This document shows positions 30,326 to 41,795 of a stretch of 64,000 nt of DNA, in pieces. The notes under the pieces were generated by a model. That model did not search any database. It was not told the DNA's origin and saw only the letters and a program-made list of their open reading frames with translations. Origin of the DNA: Nostoc sp. FACHB-110 (GTDB lineage Bacteria > Cyanobacteriota > Cyanobacteriia > Cyanobacteriales > Nostocaceae); assembly GCF_014697425.1 (NCBI RefSeq), contig NZ_JACJRU010000011.1, forward strand, positions 124,001 to 188,000, written 5' to 3'. Position numbers and translations under genes: made by a program. Each line of letters opens with the position of its first letter. Within the stretch, counting starts at the first letter, position 1.

Positions 30326-31126
30326 TTACTCTCTTATTCCTTGTTCTTTCAATAATCTATCCAGCCATTCTCTATCTTTTACCAACAACTCTGGTACAGG
30401 AGGTTGATTATAATCTAAGGTCAATTCAAATCCGGCTTGGTCATATATTTCTAGCAATAAATTCTGTAAATTTAATTCTACTTCTTGTTCTTGTTTTGCT
30501 AAGGGAATAGTAAAGTTAGGGATAGCTTCTCTTACAGTAAAGGCGAATAATTGAGCCGAGGGTAAACAATCAGACCTGACAACTAAAATCCGATAGTCTG
30601 TATCCGTAATATTTGTCAGTATTGGCATTTTATCGCCACTTCTAATTAAATCAATTTCTACTAAGTTAGTATCACTTTGTAAAATTTTTTCTCTTTTTTC
30701 TAAATAAGATTTTCTTCCTTCCTTTGTGCGTTTATTGGTGGGAGAAAGCACTTCAATCACTGTAATTACTTTACCAGTAGACACTTCTCTAATTTCTAAA
30801 TATCCTTCTTTGATTTCTAAAGGTAATGGTAATGTAACAGTAATAGATTTATCGGCTGTATCAGTGGGTAAAGTTGCTATTGCTGTTGTATTATTTGATT
30901 GTTTTTCTTTTTGTTTTGCTGATAAAATCGCTACATCAGGAATACCAATTAAGATGGCATCTTCCGTATTCATTCTATAGGTACGTTTTTCAATCGCTAC
31001 TCGATATTTAGGACGCAAAGGAGGAGATATAGCAATAGCGATCGCTGTAATTAATCTATGGTGTACCTCTGACCATAAATCAGGGTTTTCTAAATAGGGA
31101 TTCATCCCTGGAAATGGATACTGCAT
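30326..31126 (-). CDS. DUF4058 family protein
   Basis: The 266-residue protein starts MQYPFPGMNPYLENPDLWSE, the hallmark of DUF4058, and continues with VHHRLITAIAIAISPPLRPKY. A PD-(D/E)xK-like fold is possible: YLEIREVSTGKVITVIEVLSPTNKR has the E-x-L/V-S-P-x-N-K pattern, and LVEIDLIRSGDKMP follows. The family is abundant in cyanobacteria and uncharacterised. A predicted nuclease-like role is inference only. It stands alone, 199 bp beyond the end of the vnfN side. Confidence 0.82.
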   Translation of the reverse strand: MQYPFPGMNPYLENPDLWSEVHHRLITAIAIAISPPLRPKYRVAIEKRTYRMNTEDAILIGIPDVAILSAKQKEKQSNNTTAIATLPTDTADKSITVTLPLPLEIKEGYLEIREVSTGKVITVIEVLSPTNKRTKEGRKSYLEKREKILQSDTNLVEIDLIRSGDKMPILTNITDTDYRILVVRSDCLPSAQLFAFTVREAIPNFTIPLAKQEQEVELNLQNLLLEIYDQAGFELTLDYNQPPVPELLVKDREWLDRLLKEQGIRE

Positions 31127-31252
31127 AAATATAAAATTTATTAACTTACTATAAGTGTATAGCGGTTTTTAAGCTTAAGAAGTAAGTATTTATATTGTTT
31201 TACCAGATAAAGCGATCGCTCCCACTCTTATTAGAGAGCGATCGCACTCCAT

Positions 31253-32653
31253 CTAAGTCCAATGAATATGTTTAGAACGGAAAGCTCTTTCCCAATCGTT
31301 AGCAATGACTTCCATCATGTTAATCATACCTTCATAGCCAAAATATGGTCTATCAAGATAAGTCTCTCTGTTAGTCGGACTAAATACATCAAAAGCAATT
31401 TTAATTCCCAATTCCTCGGCCATATATTTTTCCCAAGCCGAACCAATCACAGCATCAGTATCAACATCAGTCAAGGCTTGTTTAATCTGATACCCATCGG
31501 CAGAAAATACCACACGGGGAGCAATACCCATACTTTGTAATTCTCGCTCTAGAATTGAACGAGATTCGCGCATTCCTGAACGGAACAACAACACCTCTGG
31601 AATCATTTCCAACTCTTCAAACAGCATTCTTACCAACCCAATACCCATCGTCCCATCCGCAGACACAGCAATTCTACAGTTACGATATCGGGGAATAATC
31701 ATCAATGCGCGTTTGCGGAGGGTTTCGACAACTTTGTTTTCACCTTCTTTGATGAATGGTTCTACTTTTGTTTCGTCGATTTTGAAATGCGCCGCTAAAG
31801 CCTTCAACCAGCGTGTAGTATTCTGCACACCAATGGGTAAAGGTATATCATCCAGAATTAGGGGTATATCATGGGTTTGCTGCATTTTCCGCGCAAACTT
31901 ATACCCCACATCATGACTGAGAAGAATATTGGCGGTTGCGTTACCCGCTTGTTCCAATTCTTCAAAGGAAGTACCATGAGAAATTACTGTCTGTACCTTA
32001 ATTCTCAAAGATTTTAAAGTCTGCTTCACCCATTCCAAGTCAGCCCACCAGGTAGGATTGACATTGGCTTGGGGTGCAATAATATTCACAATTCTGGGCT
32101 TTTTACCACCACGCCGCTTCTTTCTTTTGTGGATGAAAGGAAGTAAAGCTTCTAAGCCCATTTCCAAGCCATCGTAAGCATTACCGCGAAAACCACCAGC
32201 CAGCAGAGGTACAAGCTTGGCGTTGATTTCTGGCTGGATATTATTGCATAGTCCTTGAATATCTTCACCGATAATATCTGCGGCGCAAGTACCAACGACA
32301 AACATTACTTTTGGGTTGAAAGATTGATCAGCCTCTCTAATCAAACCTTTGAGTTTATCAGATGCACCCATGACAATATCTGACTCAAAAAGGCGCGTAC
32401 AACCAACTTTGCGCTTAGTGAAATCAACCTCATGGTTATCATAGCCAGCCGCTACTGTAGAGGCGCAACCTTGGGGAGAGTGAATCACAATACTGACATC
32501 TTTAATCCCCGCAACCATGTTGGCAATACCTTCCAATGCACAGCCAACAATCGGATCTTTGCTGTGGTCACAATTATCAAAGGTTAGTGGCTCTGTGTGA
32601 GAGGGTATGACATTGAGTTTTTGGGAGTTTTCACTTGTTATTGCTGAGGGCAT
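31253..32653 (-). CDS. vnfN: V-nitrogenase cofactor scaffold protein VnfN
   Basis: VnfN pairs with VnfE to form the scaffold on which the FeV cofactor is completed. The 466-residue protein is NifK/NifN-like: FDNCDHSKDPIVGCALEGIANM, VIHSPQGCASTVAAGYDNHEVD and VVGTCAADIIGEDIQ carry the cluster-binding cysteines. Its position 45 bp downstream of vnfE, as the last gene in the series, distinguishes it from VnfK. The start codon follows a purine-rich AAGAGAACAGGAAA segment. A HIP1-rich gap separates it from the DUF4058 gene. Confidence 0.93.
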   Translation of the reverse strand: MPSAITSENSQKLNVIPSHTEPLTFDNCDHSKDPIVGCALEGIANMVAGIKDVSIVIHSPQGCASTVAAGYDNHEVDFTKRKVGCTRLFESDIVMGASDKLKGLIREADQSFNPKVMFVVGTCAADIIGEDIQGLCNNIQPEINAKLVPLLAGGFRGNAYDGLEMGLEALLPFIHKRKKRRGGKKPRIVNIIAPQANVNPTWWADLEWVKQTLKSLRIKVQTVISHGTSFEELEQAGNATANILLSHDVGYKFARKMQQTHDIPLILDDIPLPIGVQNTTRWLKALAAHFKIDETKVEPFIKEGENKVVETLRKRALMIIPRYRNCRIAVSADGTMGIGLVRMLFEELEMIPEVLLFRSGMRESRSILERELQSMGIAPRVVFSADGYQIKQALTDVDTDAVIGSAWEKYMAEELGIKIAFDVFSPTNRETYLDRPYFGYEGMINMMEVIANDWERAFRSKHIHWT

Positions 32654-32698
32654 TTTCCTGTTCTCTTCTTTGCATATAAGGTAAAATCGGCTGAATTA

Positions 32699-34228
32699 TT
32701 ACTCGTTAAAACATTTGCCCCGCTTCTTACCTGCATATACAGTGCAATCTGGCAAGTCTTGGGCTAATTTGCCGGTGAGTGATTGAGCAGATGCTAAACC
32801 TGAGTTTTTCGGGAATACCATTTGCTTGGTTAGGGAACTGCGGGGTCTAAAACCATATTCAAGGGCAGTTTTAATACACTTAGCGACCTTTAAAGCTCCG
32901 CGATAGCCAAATCTAGGACGATTTAAGATGGCGTTTAAATCCACAACGGGGATATGGGGGAAACTCAAAGAAGAACCGAAGTAAACTACAGAATCAGCAT
33001 CTAAACCACCGATAAATTCTAGTAATTCATCTTCAGTTTGTTTCATTGATTCATACTTACCAAAAGCTAAAGTCCCCTTGGTAATCAAAATTTCTGGGTC
33101 TAAGCCTGTTTCTAGCAAATAATCTACGCTGGTTTCCCGTGCTTCTGTACTCCAGGGATGGAAGTTATAAATAACAGCACGCATCCCAAAATCGCGTTCC
33201 AACATATGGGCAATGGACAAGCACTTGATAGCGTCATGTCCTTCGATAATGGCTAACTTACCTTCGATATATTTCTTGGCTGCTTCAAATTCTGTTTTGA
33301 TGGCTGCATATTCCCGTTCCATCAGGGCTTCTGCTTGTGCTTCCATCTTTAAATATTTTGCTGCCCCGCGCAACCATTTTTCTGTAGCACTGATACCATA
33401 GGGCAGAATTGTCGAATTTAAAGGTGTACCGAATCTGTCTGACATAGCTTTACCGATGGTATAGCCCAGATCCAAACATAAGGTACAGTTAACGGCTGCG
33501 CTTGGTGCTTGTTTGAGTTCTTCTAGTGTGCAGTCACCAGCAATCACGCTGTGAACTCTTGCACCCATCCCTTTAATCAGTCGTTTTAGTTCCTTAACAT
33601 CTCCTTCTACTTCCGTCCTTTCTGGCCCCATCTTCGCACCGACAATATTGACAGAATCGGCTAGTTGTGCTTGACATTCTGGAGTCGGGGCTTCCATGAA
33701 GTCTACAATTTGGCGGAAGACAATATCAAACCCACTACGATACTCTCCTGCGAATCCTTCGCAGTGTATCGTCATGATTTCTGCGTCGATTTCACTACGG
33801 GCTTTACCCACTACTTCATCTACACAATCGCCAATAATCCCCGACGCGCAACTAGTAGCAACAACGATCGCATCAGGATGATATTTTTGATCTACTTCCA
33901 GAATCGCACCCCGTAATTCCTTTTCGCCACCAAAAATCACCGCTTTCTCACTCATATTAGTAGTGACAACAGGTTCATAAGGCGAACCACTGTTACGGCT
34001 ATTGGTGAGTTTATACGCTCGTTTCACCCCATAAGCACAGCCACTAGGCCCGTGAGAAATGACGATCGCATCTTTAATTCCACTTAAAATCTTGGTTGCA
34101 GTCCAAAATTTACAAGGTCGAGTATGACTACCTTGTAAAGTAGTTTTAATCTTGCCCTCTTTTGCCAGTTGATACAGTTCACTTAAATGCCCGTAAAATA
34201 CAACATTTGCATCTATCTTTGCTGCCAT
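32699..34228 (-). CDS. vnfE: V-nitrogenase cofactor scaffold protein VnfE
   Basis: The 509-residue protein is NifD/NifE-like and forms the VnfEN scaffold with VnfN. Cys-containing motifs are GSHTRPCKFWTATKILSGIK, VISHGPSGCAYGVKRAYK and VVATSCASGIIGDCVDEVVG. It is longer than VnfD's core at the C-terminus (PDCTVYAGKKRGKCFNE), with two further cysteines that may bind a cluster. The gene follows vnfK after a 132-bp gap that holds a hairpin-forming repeat. It retains the FeVco region NCTLCLDLGYTIG in place of the VnfD cofactor cysteine. Confidence 0.93.
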   Translation of the reverse strand: MAAKIDANVVFYGHLSELYQLAKEGKIKTTLQGSHTRPCKFWTATKILSGIKDAIVISHGPSGCAYGVKRAYKLTNSRNSGSPYEPVVTTNMSEKAVIFGGEKELRGAILEVDQKYHPDAIVVATSCASGIIGDCVDEVVGKARSEIDAEIMTIHCEGFAGEYRSGFDIVFRQIVDFMEAPTPECQAQLADSVNIVGAKMGPERTEVEGDVKELKRLIKGMGARVHSVIAGDCTLEELKQAPSAAVNCTLCLDLGYTIGKAMSDRFGTPLNSTILPYGISATEKWLRGAAKYLKMEAQAEALMEREYAAIKTEFEAAKKYIEGKLAIIEGHDAIKCLSIAHMLERDFGMRAVIYNFHPWSTEARETSVDYLLETGLDPEILITKGTLAFGKYESMKQTEDELLEFIGGLDADSVVYFGSSLSFPHIPVVDLNAILNRPRFGYRGALKVAKCIKTALEYGFRPRSSLTKQMVFPKNSGLASAQSLTGKLAQDLPDCTVYAGKKRGKCFNE

Positions 34229-34278
34229 AATTCCTCTCTCCCATTTTTGATGAAAACGCAGAGAGTCGCTAAGGTGAG

Positions 34279-34326
34279 CGCAAAGTAACGCAGAGAACTT
34301 GATTTAAAACTCTGCGTTCCTTTGCG
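34279..34326 (-). other. Hairpin-forming repeat between vnfK and vnfE
   Basis: CGCAAAGTAACGCAGAG pairs with CTCTGCGTTCCTTTGCG (34279-34295 with 34310-34326), with a small bulge, around a 14-base loop. There is no U-run on the vnf strand, so this looks like an mRNA-processing or stability structure or a partial attenuator rather than a terminator. It belongs to the ACGCAGAG interspersed repeat family. Confidence 0.6.
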
Positions 34327-34360
34327 TTATACTTCGCGTACCTATGCGTTTAGAAAACTC

Positions 34361-35752
<1,392 letters not shown>

Positions 35753-35791
35753 CTAAATTGCCTCCAGAATAGGGTGAAATGTGTGGGGGAA

Positions 35792-35853
35792 ATAGAACTC
35801 AGAACCGATATTTGAATCGAATTCCGCCTAAATTTTGCAGTTCTGAGTTCTAT
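35792..35853 (-). other. Intercistronic hairpin between vnfDG and vnfK
   Basis: A 14-bp perfect stem (ATAGAACTCAGAAC at 35792-35805 with GTTCTGAGTTCTAT at 35840-35853) encloses a 34-base loop. No poly-U follows. A second interspersed repeat (GCGTTAGCGTCTCCGAAGGA) lies nearby at 35950-35970. Such structures between nitrogenase genes often protect upstream mRNA and set unequal subunit levels. Confidence 0.7.
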
Positions 35854-35998
35854 GTTGGTGATTGTCTAAGTTCGACTGGGGAGAAGATTTTATAGATTCT
35901 GTGTTTCTCTCACCCTCTCTGCGCCTCTGCTTACTGAGCGAAGTCGTTCGCGTTAGCGTCTCCGAAGGAGAAGTATGCGACTCTGCGTGAGACTCTTA

Positions 35999-37822
<1,824 letters not shown>

Positions 37823-38006
37823 TCAAGAAGAAATCTTTTTCTTTTGTCTTTCTAAAGATTAACAATTCTTCTAATTATTAAACAGTATTTTGGATGACAA
37901 AAGCAAAATAAATATAAATAAAATGTGAGCATTTTTAAGTTATAAAGACAGGTCTGTATATTAATAAAAAAGCAATTAATATATTTGGCAATTAAACAAA
38001 ATAAAA

Positions 38007-38026
38007 TAGACAGAATATTCTATTTA
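38007..38026. promoter_or_regulatory. Candidate operator upstream of vnfDG
   Basis: TAGACAGAATATTCTATTTA contains the perfect palindrome AGAATATTCT within an imperfect longer inverted repeat. It matches TAGACAGACTATTCTATCTA at 40600-40619 in 18 of 20 positions. It lies about 245 bp before the vnfDG start. Anabaena variabilis is reported to control vnfDG by a pair of repressors, and this is a candidate site for such a protein. Confidence 0.5.
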
Positions 38027-38301
38027 CAAGACATCTATTAGAGTAAGTTAAATATATTTATCGGGAATATATTTTTTCTATAAAGCCTTGTCATATAATG
38101 TTTAAAGCAATAAATTGACTTCCAGGCACTTAGCCAACTTAGGTTTTACTAGAAAGATATTATTATCTTCTAGAACCAAGAGTTATTATTCTGAATCTGG
38201 ATGATTGATAATTTCAATATTTATGATTTTTAGTTATAAGTAACAAAACAAAATCATTAATAAACTGAAGATTTGTGTAGGTTGCTTGGAGGAACATAAC
38301 C

Positions 38302-38360
38302 AAACATTCACGCATACTTTGTTGGGTTACGCTATCGCTACACCCAACCTACTATTCTGA
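38302..38360. repeat. Interspersed repeat (GTAGGTTGGGT family), copy 2
   Basis: This is the inverted copy of 28029-28087. The core TTGTTGGGTTACGCTATCGC is followed by TACACCCAACCTACTATTCTG. The two halves GTTGGGT and ACCCAAC can pair. It lies between vnfDG and the ModA-like gene. Confidence 0.8.
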
Positions 38361-38410
38361 AGTATTTATTCATCTTGCACATAACTTATATCAGAATTTT
38401 AAAGATAAGC

Positions 38411-38434
38411 AGAGATGTTGTACACAACATCTCT
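38411..38434. repeat. Palindromic hairpin repeat
   Basis: AGAGATGTTGT and ACAACATCTCT form an 11-bp perfect stem with a 2-base loop. It belongs to the same family as the hairpins at 18139-18170 and 63093-63117. It lies 97 bp beyond the ModA-like stop codon and might end that transcript, although no strong U-run follows. Confidence 0.65.
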
Positions 38435-38530
38435 ACAACGCACATATTGAATGTGATCAAAAAGATAAATTATCAAATTTTACTACTCAGTTATACCTCT
38501 ATCTCCCTTGTCCCTCTTTTCTCTACTTAT

Positions 38531-39328
38531 TCATCCCATCAAAGATGTATCAAACCCATATTTAGCTAATATTTCTTGTCCATCTGGAGAGAGTATATAC
38601 ATAGCTAAAATGACCGCAGCACTATATGAATTGTTGATAACAGTCATGCCATAATTGACGCGAACGGCTAAATTTGTAGGTAACTCTACTATTTGTAAAC
38701 TCGGTGCAGCTAAATGTGCTAAACGAGCATCGGTGTAATAGCTTAAAAAAATGTCTACTTGTTGTGTTTCTTGGATGAAATAGGCAAATTTATTTTTTTT
38801 GTCGCCGATGATAGGATGATTACTACCTCCGACTAAATGTAAAGCTTTACTATTTAATTTTTCAAAGCTACCGACACGAAGTTTTTCCGCTTGGTGAAAG
38901 ACTGCTTGGGCATAATCTTCAAAAAGGTCTGGTTTGGGTGCTGATATGCCTAAGTGAGTTTGAGGTGACAACATCAAATCTAGTAAACTATCTGAAGTGA
39001 CTGTGAGATCAGATTTGACGATCGCACAAATTCTATTTCTAACAAAGTTCACCACAGGGCTGCTTTTACTAGCTTGCATTAATACACGCGGATTGTAAAC
39101 ATCATCTGCAATAAAGATATCCGCCGTTTCACCTTCTAAGATGCGTTCGCGCAGCACATCTGCATAGTCAAACTCCAGCTTTATCGGAATCTTGTATTTT
39201 CGGGTAAAAGCTTGAGCAACTTCCGAAAGAACGCCTTTTAAGCTATTGGCAGCGTATAATCTGACTAGGAGGCGATCGTTATCGTCAAACAAAACTATGT
39301 TGTTAGTTAATTGCATAGATGATTCCAT
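38531..39328 (-). CDS. ModA-like substrate-binding protein without signal peptide
   Basis: The 265-residue protein follows the molybdate-binding periplasmic protein fold: RLLVRLYAANSLKGVLSEVA (the ASL anion-binding loop, here AANSL), LEFDYADVLRERILEGETADIFIADD (G-x-x-ADIFI), HLGISAPKPDLFEDYAQAV (the P-x-x-x-P-x-G-x-Y-A-like loop) and FLSYYTDARLA. It lacks a signal peptide or lipobox: the N-terminus MESSMQLTNNIVLFDDNDR is polar, and no upstream start helps. No permease or ATPase is adjacent. Lying beside vnf genes, it may bind molybdate, tungstate or vanadate inside the cell, as a sensor or store. This role is inference. Confidence 0.75.
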   Translation of the reverse strand: MESSMQLTNNIVLFDDNDRLLVRLYAANSLKGVLSEVAQAFTRKYKIPIKLEFDYADVLRERILEGETADIFIADDVYNPRVLMQASKSSPVVNFVRNRICAIVKSDLTVTSDSLLDLMLSPQTHLGISAPKPDLFEDYAQAVFHQAEKLRVGSFEKLNSKALHLVGGSNHPIIGDKKNKFAYFIQETQQVDIFLSYYTDARLAHLAAPSLQIVELPTNLAVRVNYGMTVINNSYSAAVILAMYILSPDGQEILAKYGFDTSLMG

Positions 39329-39456
39329 AGGTTAGTACCGCATATAATAATCAGGCTTGATTTTTGAGATTATCTGTACAGGCGAGGAGTGGGGAGTAGA
39401 TTTGCTTGTAATTCATTTAGGACTGCTATTTAGGTAAATAAGCTAAGAGAGATTAA

Positions 39457-39687
39457 CTAGTGAGAACTATTGAGGGATTTGATTTTTTGCGTGGTAATTA
39501 CTAAGGCAATAATTCCTAGTAATTCTAAAGGTATAATGGAAAACTTCAGGCTGATGCAAAAGCATAATAGTCCTAACAATATGATTGGTAGTTGCCAGAT
39601 TGGATTAAGGATTATTAACCCAATCATCCAAAAAAGTATAGCCAGCCCTAGAATAATGAAAGATAGTAAAAGCATAGCGATCGCCAA
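39457..39687 (-). CDS. Small two-helix membrane protein, hypothetical
   Basis: The 76-residue open frame encodes two or three strongly hydrophobic segments (MAIAMLLLSFIILGLAILF, IWQLPIILLGLLCFCISL, IPLELLGIIALVITT) and a polar tail. A GGAG lies about 15 bases before the ATG, with a HIP1 site between. I do not recognise a family. The frame could be fortuitous in AT-rich DNA, but the amphipathic organisation and end position favour a real gene. It is co-directional with the ModA-like gene, 128 bp upstream of it. Confidence 0.45.
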   Translation of the reverse strand: MAIAMLLLSFIILGLAILFWMIGLIILNPIWQLPIILLGLLCFCISLKFSIIPLELLGIIALVITTQKIKSLNSSH

Positions 39688-39820
39688 TTATCTCCAGTTG
39701 CCAAAATTAGCCCAGTTACAATTAAAATTGCCACAAGACTTAATGATTTAGAAGTAGCTAAAAAACACAACTCATAAGTTGTGAGGATTGCAAATTCCCA
39801 AATATTAGAGAAAATAAAGG

Positions 39821-39853
39821 GCAGATGGAGTGTAAAATATAAACTCCATCTGC
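39821..39853. terminator. Strong hairpin, possible terminator
   Basis: GCAGATGGAGT (39821-39831) and ACTCCATCTGC (39843-39853) form a perfect 11-bp stem with an 11-base loop. The plus strand continues GTCATTTTAC and the minus strand CCTTTATTTT. Either could give weak termination. No gene ends here on the plus strand, so it may mark a small RNA or an old gene end. Confidence 0.45.
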
Positions 39854-39999
39854 GTCATTTTACTTACCAACAAGCAGCGTAGTAGCCACAAATCAAATTT
39901 ATGAGCCAGATTCTCTCAAACACTTGGTTTTATTGTGATAAAACCTCACGCAATCAAGGCGGAATATTACATTTGAGAGGTGACACAATTAATTTCTAG

Positions 40000-40233
40000 T
40001 TGTTACGTAGCAAAAACTTCCAGCTTTGTATTTGTCGCACTTCACACATCACAGGTTGCAGAAGTAATTGTATAAAAGTGCGGTTGATTCCAATTGAATT
40101 GATGAACTGCAAGCAGACCAAAGTTTTCCCCATACTTCAGACTATTACCGATCTAGTAACTCTACAATACCTCCAGAAACTTGCAGAGTTAGACCATCAG
40201 TTCATCAAAGAATTAGTTAACTTACAGGATTGA
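40000..40233 (+). other. Doubtful 77-codon open frame or gene remnant
   Basis: From TTG 40000 the frame stays open to 40233. The last 45 codons (RLIPIELMNCKQTKVFPILQ, then TITDLVTLQYLQKLAELDHQFIKELVNLQD) look protein-like and helical, whereas the first 30 are Cys/Arg-rich and do not. There is no ribosome binding site. It may be the 3' remnant of a lost gene in this otherwise non-coding 1.5-kb stretch. I would not call it functional. Confidence 0.2.
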
Positions 40234-40317
40234 ACTCTACTACATCAACCAGATACTACAATGCCGTACCTGTTATAGACTTGATTTGTTTGCTTTACGC
40301 TTTTGATTCCTTATATG

Positions 40318-40395
40318 TCAAGAATAACATACATCTTGCAATTTTACTTGCGTTAGAAAAATTTTTTTAGCAGTTCAGTAATTTGACATTGTTAT
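40318..40395 (-). promoter_or_regulatory. Promoter-like module, copy 1 (pointing left)
   Basis: On the minus strand the block 40352-40318 begins CGCAAGTAAAATTGCAAG, then ATGTATGTTATTCTTGA. It matches the other two copies in about 30 of 35 positions. Upstream (40380-40395) TGTCAAATTACTGAACTG resembles the GT-N10-AC segment of copies 2 and 3 but keeps only the TAC half. It points toward the small membrane protein and ModA-like genes, with a leader of over 600 bases if used. Confidence 0.5.
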
Positions 40396-40599
40396 AGGTA
40401 TATTGATTTATCTATAAAACACTGAGTAATTCTGCACAAATCTTGTCAGTTGAAACTTAGTGTAGAATATTGTGTTGTAATAATTTTAACTTATATTTCA
40501 TTTAATAACTTACATCTTTTAGCTAATCTTTAGCGGTGGAAGTTTTTGTAAGCATTACAGCACTTATTAGTGAAATAATTCCAGATTTACTAATATAAA

Positions 40600-40619
40600 T
40601 AGACAGACTATTCTATCTA
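40600..40619. promoter_or_regulatory. Candidate operator, second copy
   Basis: TAGACAGACTATTCTATCTA is an imperfect palindrome (TAGA-AGA against TCT-TCTA) and is nearly identical to the site upstream of vnfDG at 38007-38026. It lies between module copies 1 and 2, about 640 bp before the XRE regulator start. The shared site suggests that one regulator acts on both places. Confidence 0.5.
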
Positions 40620-40756
40620 AAATCAGCAACATGAATTATTTGATTTTGGGCTTGAGTAGAAATAGCTTATATGATGAATTGATGATATTTCACAACTCAA
40701 AAAATCAAAGCATAGTGCAATTATGAGCTTTGATTTCTTCTGAGTGTGAACTAGTT

Positions 40757-40827
40757 GTAATCACAAATACTGTTTGTCAAAAATTTGATTAGCGCAAGTA
40801 AATTGGCAAGATGTATGATATTCTTGA
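40757..40827 (+). promoter_or_regulatory. Promoter-like module, copy 2, with NtcA-type box
   Basis: A perfect GTA-N8-TAC sequence (GTAATCACAAATAC, 40757-40770) is followed 22 bases later by the 35-base block beginning CGCAAGTAAATTGGCAAG (40793-40827). TAAATT (40799) and TATGAT (40814) are possible -10 hexamers, though neither has ideal spacing for a class II NtcA promoter. The XRE gene starts about 415 bp downstream, giving a long leader. Confidence 0.55.
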
Positions 40828-40909
40828 TTTAGGGGAATCTCAACCGTCAAATTACAACTCCTCATGTGCTTGCCAATTGAATATCAGCCCAGCCTAGTCA
40901 TTAATTAGT

Positions 40910-40946
40910 GACGGCTTAACGTTAATCGAAAAGGAGCAAAGCCGTC
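40910..40946 (+). other. Hairpin in the putative XRE leader
   Basis: GACGGCTT (40910-40917) pairs with AAGCCGTC (40939-40946). An AAGGAG motif lies inside the loop. CGGTTTTTCG follows at 40955-40964. It could be a leader structure or attenuator between module copy 2 and the regulator gene. Confidence 0.4.
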
Positions 40947-41120
40947 CAAGAATTCGGTTTTTCGTTTGGCGAAGCTGTTTCTAAATGTCAAGCTGGACTG
41001 ATTTTTCTATACATAGCTTTTTTAGAAGAAATTAGTCTTCATCTGACTGTGATGAAGCAAAAATTTTGCATCTACTTGCTGTAGTTGTGGAAGTTTTGGC
41101 ATTTTTAGCAAGGTTAACTA

Positions 41121-41158
41121 TTGATGTTTCGCGCCTTTGCGCCTTTGCGCGAAACAAA
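41121..41158. repeat. Short tandem repeat with hairpin ends
   Basis: GTTTCGCGC and GCGCGAAAC enclose CTTTGCGC repeats, the complement of the tandem repeat at 11626-11656. A short A-run follows. It lies about 85 bp before the regulator start, inside its likely leader. Confidence 0.6.
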
Positions 41159-41241
41159 AAACATCCCTCTAATCAGCAACGCCTTAATTTTTAATTCCAC
41201 AATGCAAAATTTAACTTGCTACAACGGAGAGATAAAACCTC

Positions 41242-41697
41242 ATGAAAATGGATGTGAATCTATGCAACAATCTCAAATCAATTAGAACCCGCTTGGGTAT
41301 GAGTCAGCAAGATTTAGCTGATATGGCTGGCGTAAGTCGTCAGAGTATTAGTGGTGTGGAATCAGGCGAACATGCTCCTTCTGTGGGGATGTCTCTGCGT
41401 TTAGCCAAGGCGCTGGGTTGCAAAGTTGAGGATTTATTTTGGTTTGAGGAAGAGTTAGCAGATAATTTTGAGCAAACAATGACAGATTCATCGCTTGGTG
41501 TGGAAGTTGGCAGTTTATCAGTCAATATTACAGTAAACGGAGTTGGCGATCGCACAGATAATGCTGCTTTGTCAGAAATTCTGATGACATTGAAGCACAT
41601 TTACGATATCCGCACAGGAATTGTACAAAAGGGCTGCTGCAACTGTCTTGGTTATTTGCTCAAGCTGTCAACTAGTCAGTTACCTCCAGAAAAGTGA
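41242..41697 (+). CDS. XRE-family transcriptional regulator
   Basis: The 151-residue protein has an N-terminal helix-turn-helix of the Cro/C1 type (LKSIRTRLGMSQQDLADMAG, VSRQSISGVESGEHAPSVGM) covering about residues 8-65, then a linker rich in acidic residues and an unfamiliar C-terminal part (VEVGSLSVNITVNGVGDRTD, then LSEILMTLKHIYDIRTG). Near the end KGCCNCLG gives three clustered cysteines that could bind a metal or sense redox. A GGAG lies 12 bases before the ATG. Its place between vnf and cox genes, with palindromes nearby, fits a repressor of one or both. It could be a VnfR-type repressor of Anabaena, which I cannot confirm by reading. Confidence 0.8.
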   Translation: MKMDVNLCNNLKSIRTRLGMSQQDLADMAGVSRQSISGVESGEHAPSVGMSLRLAKALGCKVEDLFWFEEELADNFEQTMTDSSLGVEVGSLSVNITVNGVGDRTDNAALSEILMTLKHIYDIRTGIVQKGCCNCLGYLLKLSTSQLPPEK

Positions 41698-41795
41698 AGG
41701 ATATCTGATTTTTTGAAGCAGGTCAGAATTAAGAATCTAAAAATAGGATAAAGACAGTAATTGTTAACTAAAAATATTCGAGTTTTTGATTAATT

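Noticed and set aside
39470..39751. 93-codon plus-strand frame opposite the small membrane protein
   Set aside because: Its composition is basic and irregular and it has no Shine-Dalgarno sequence; the opposite strand gives a coherent membrane protein.
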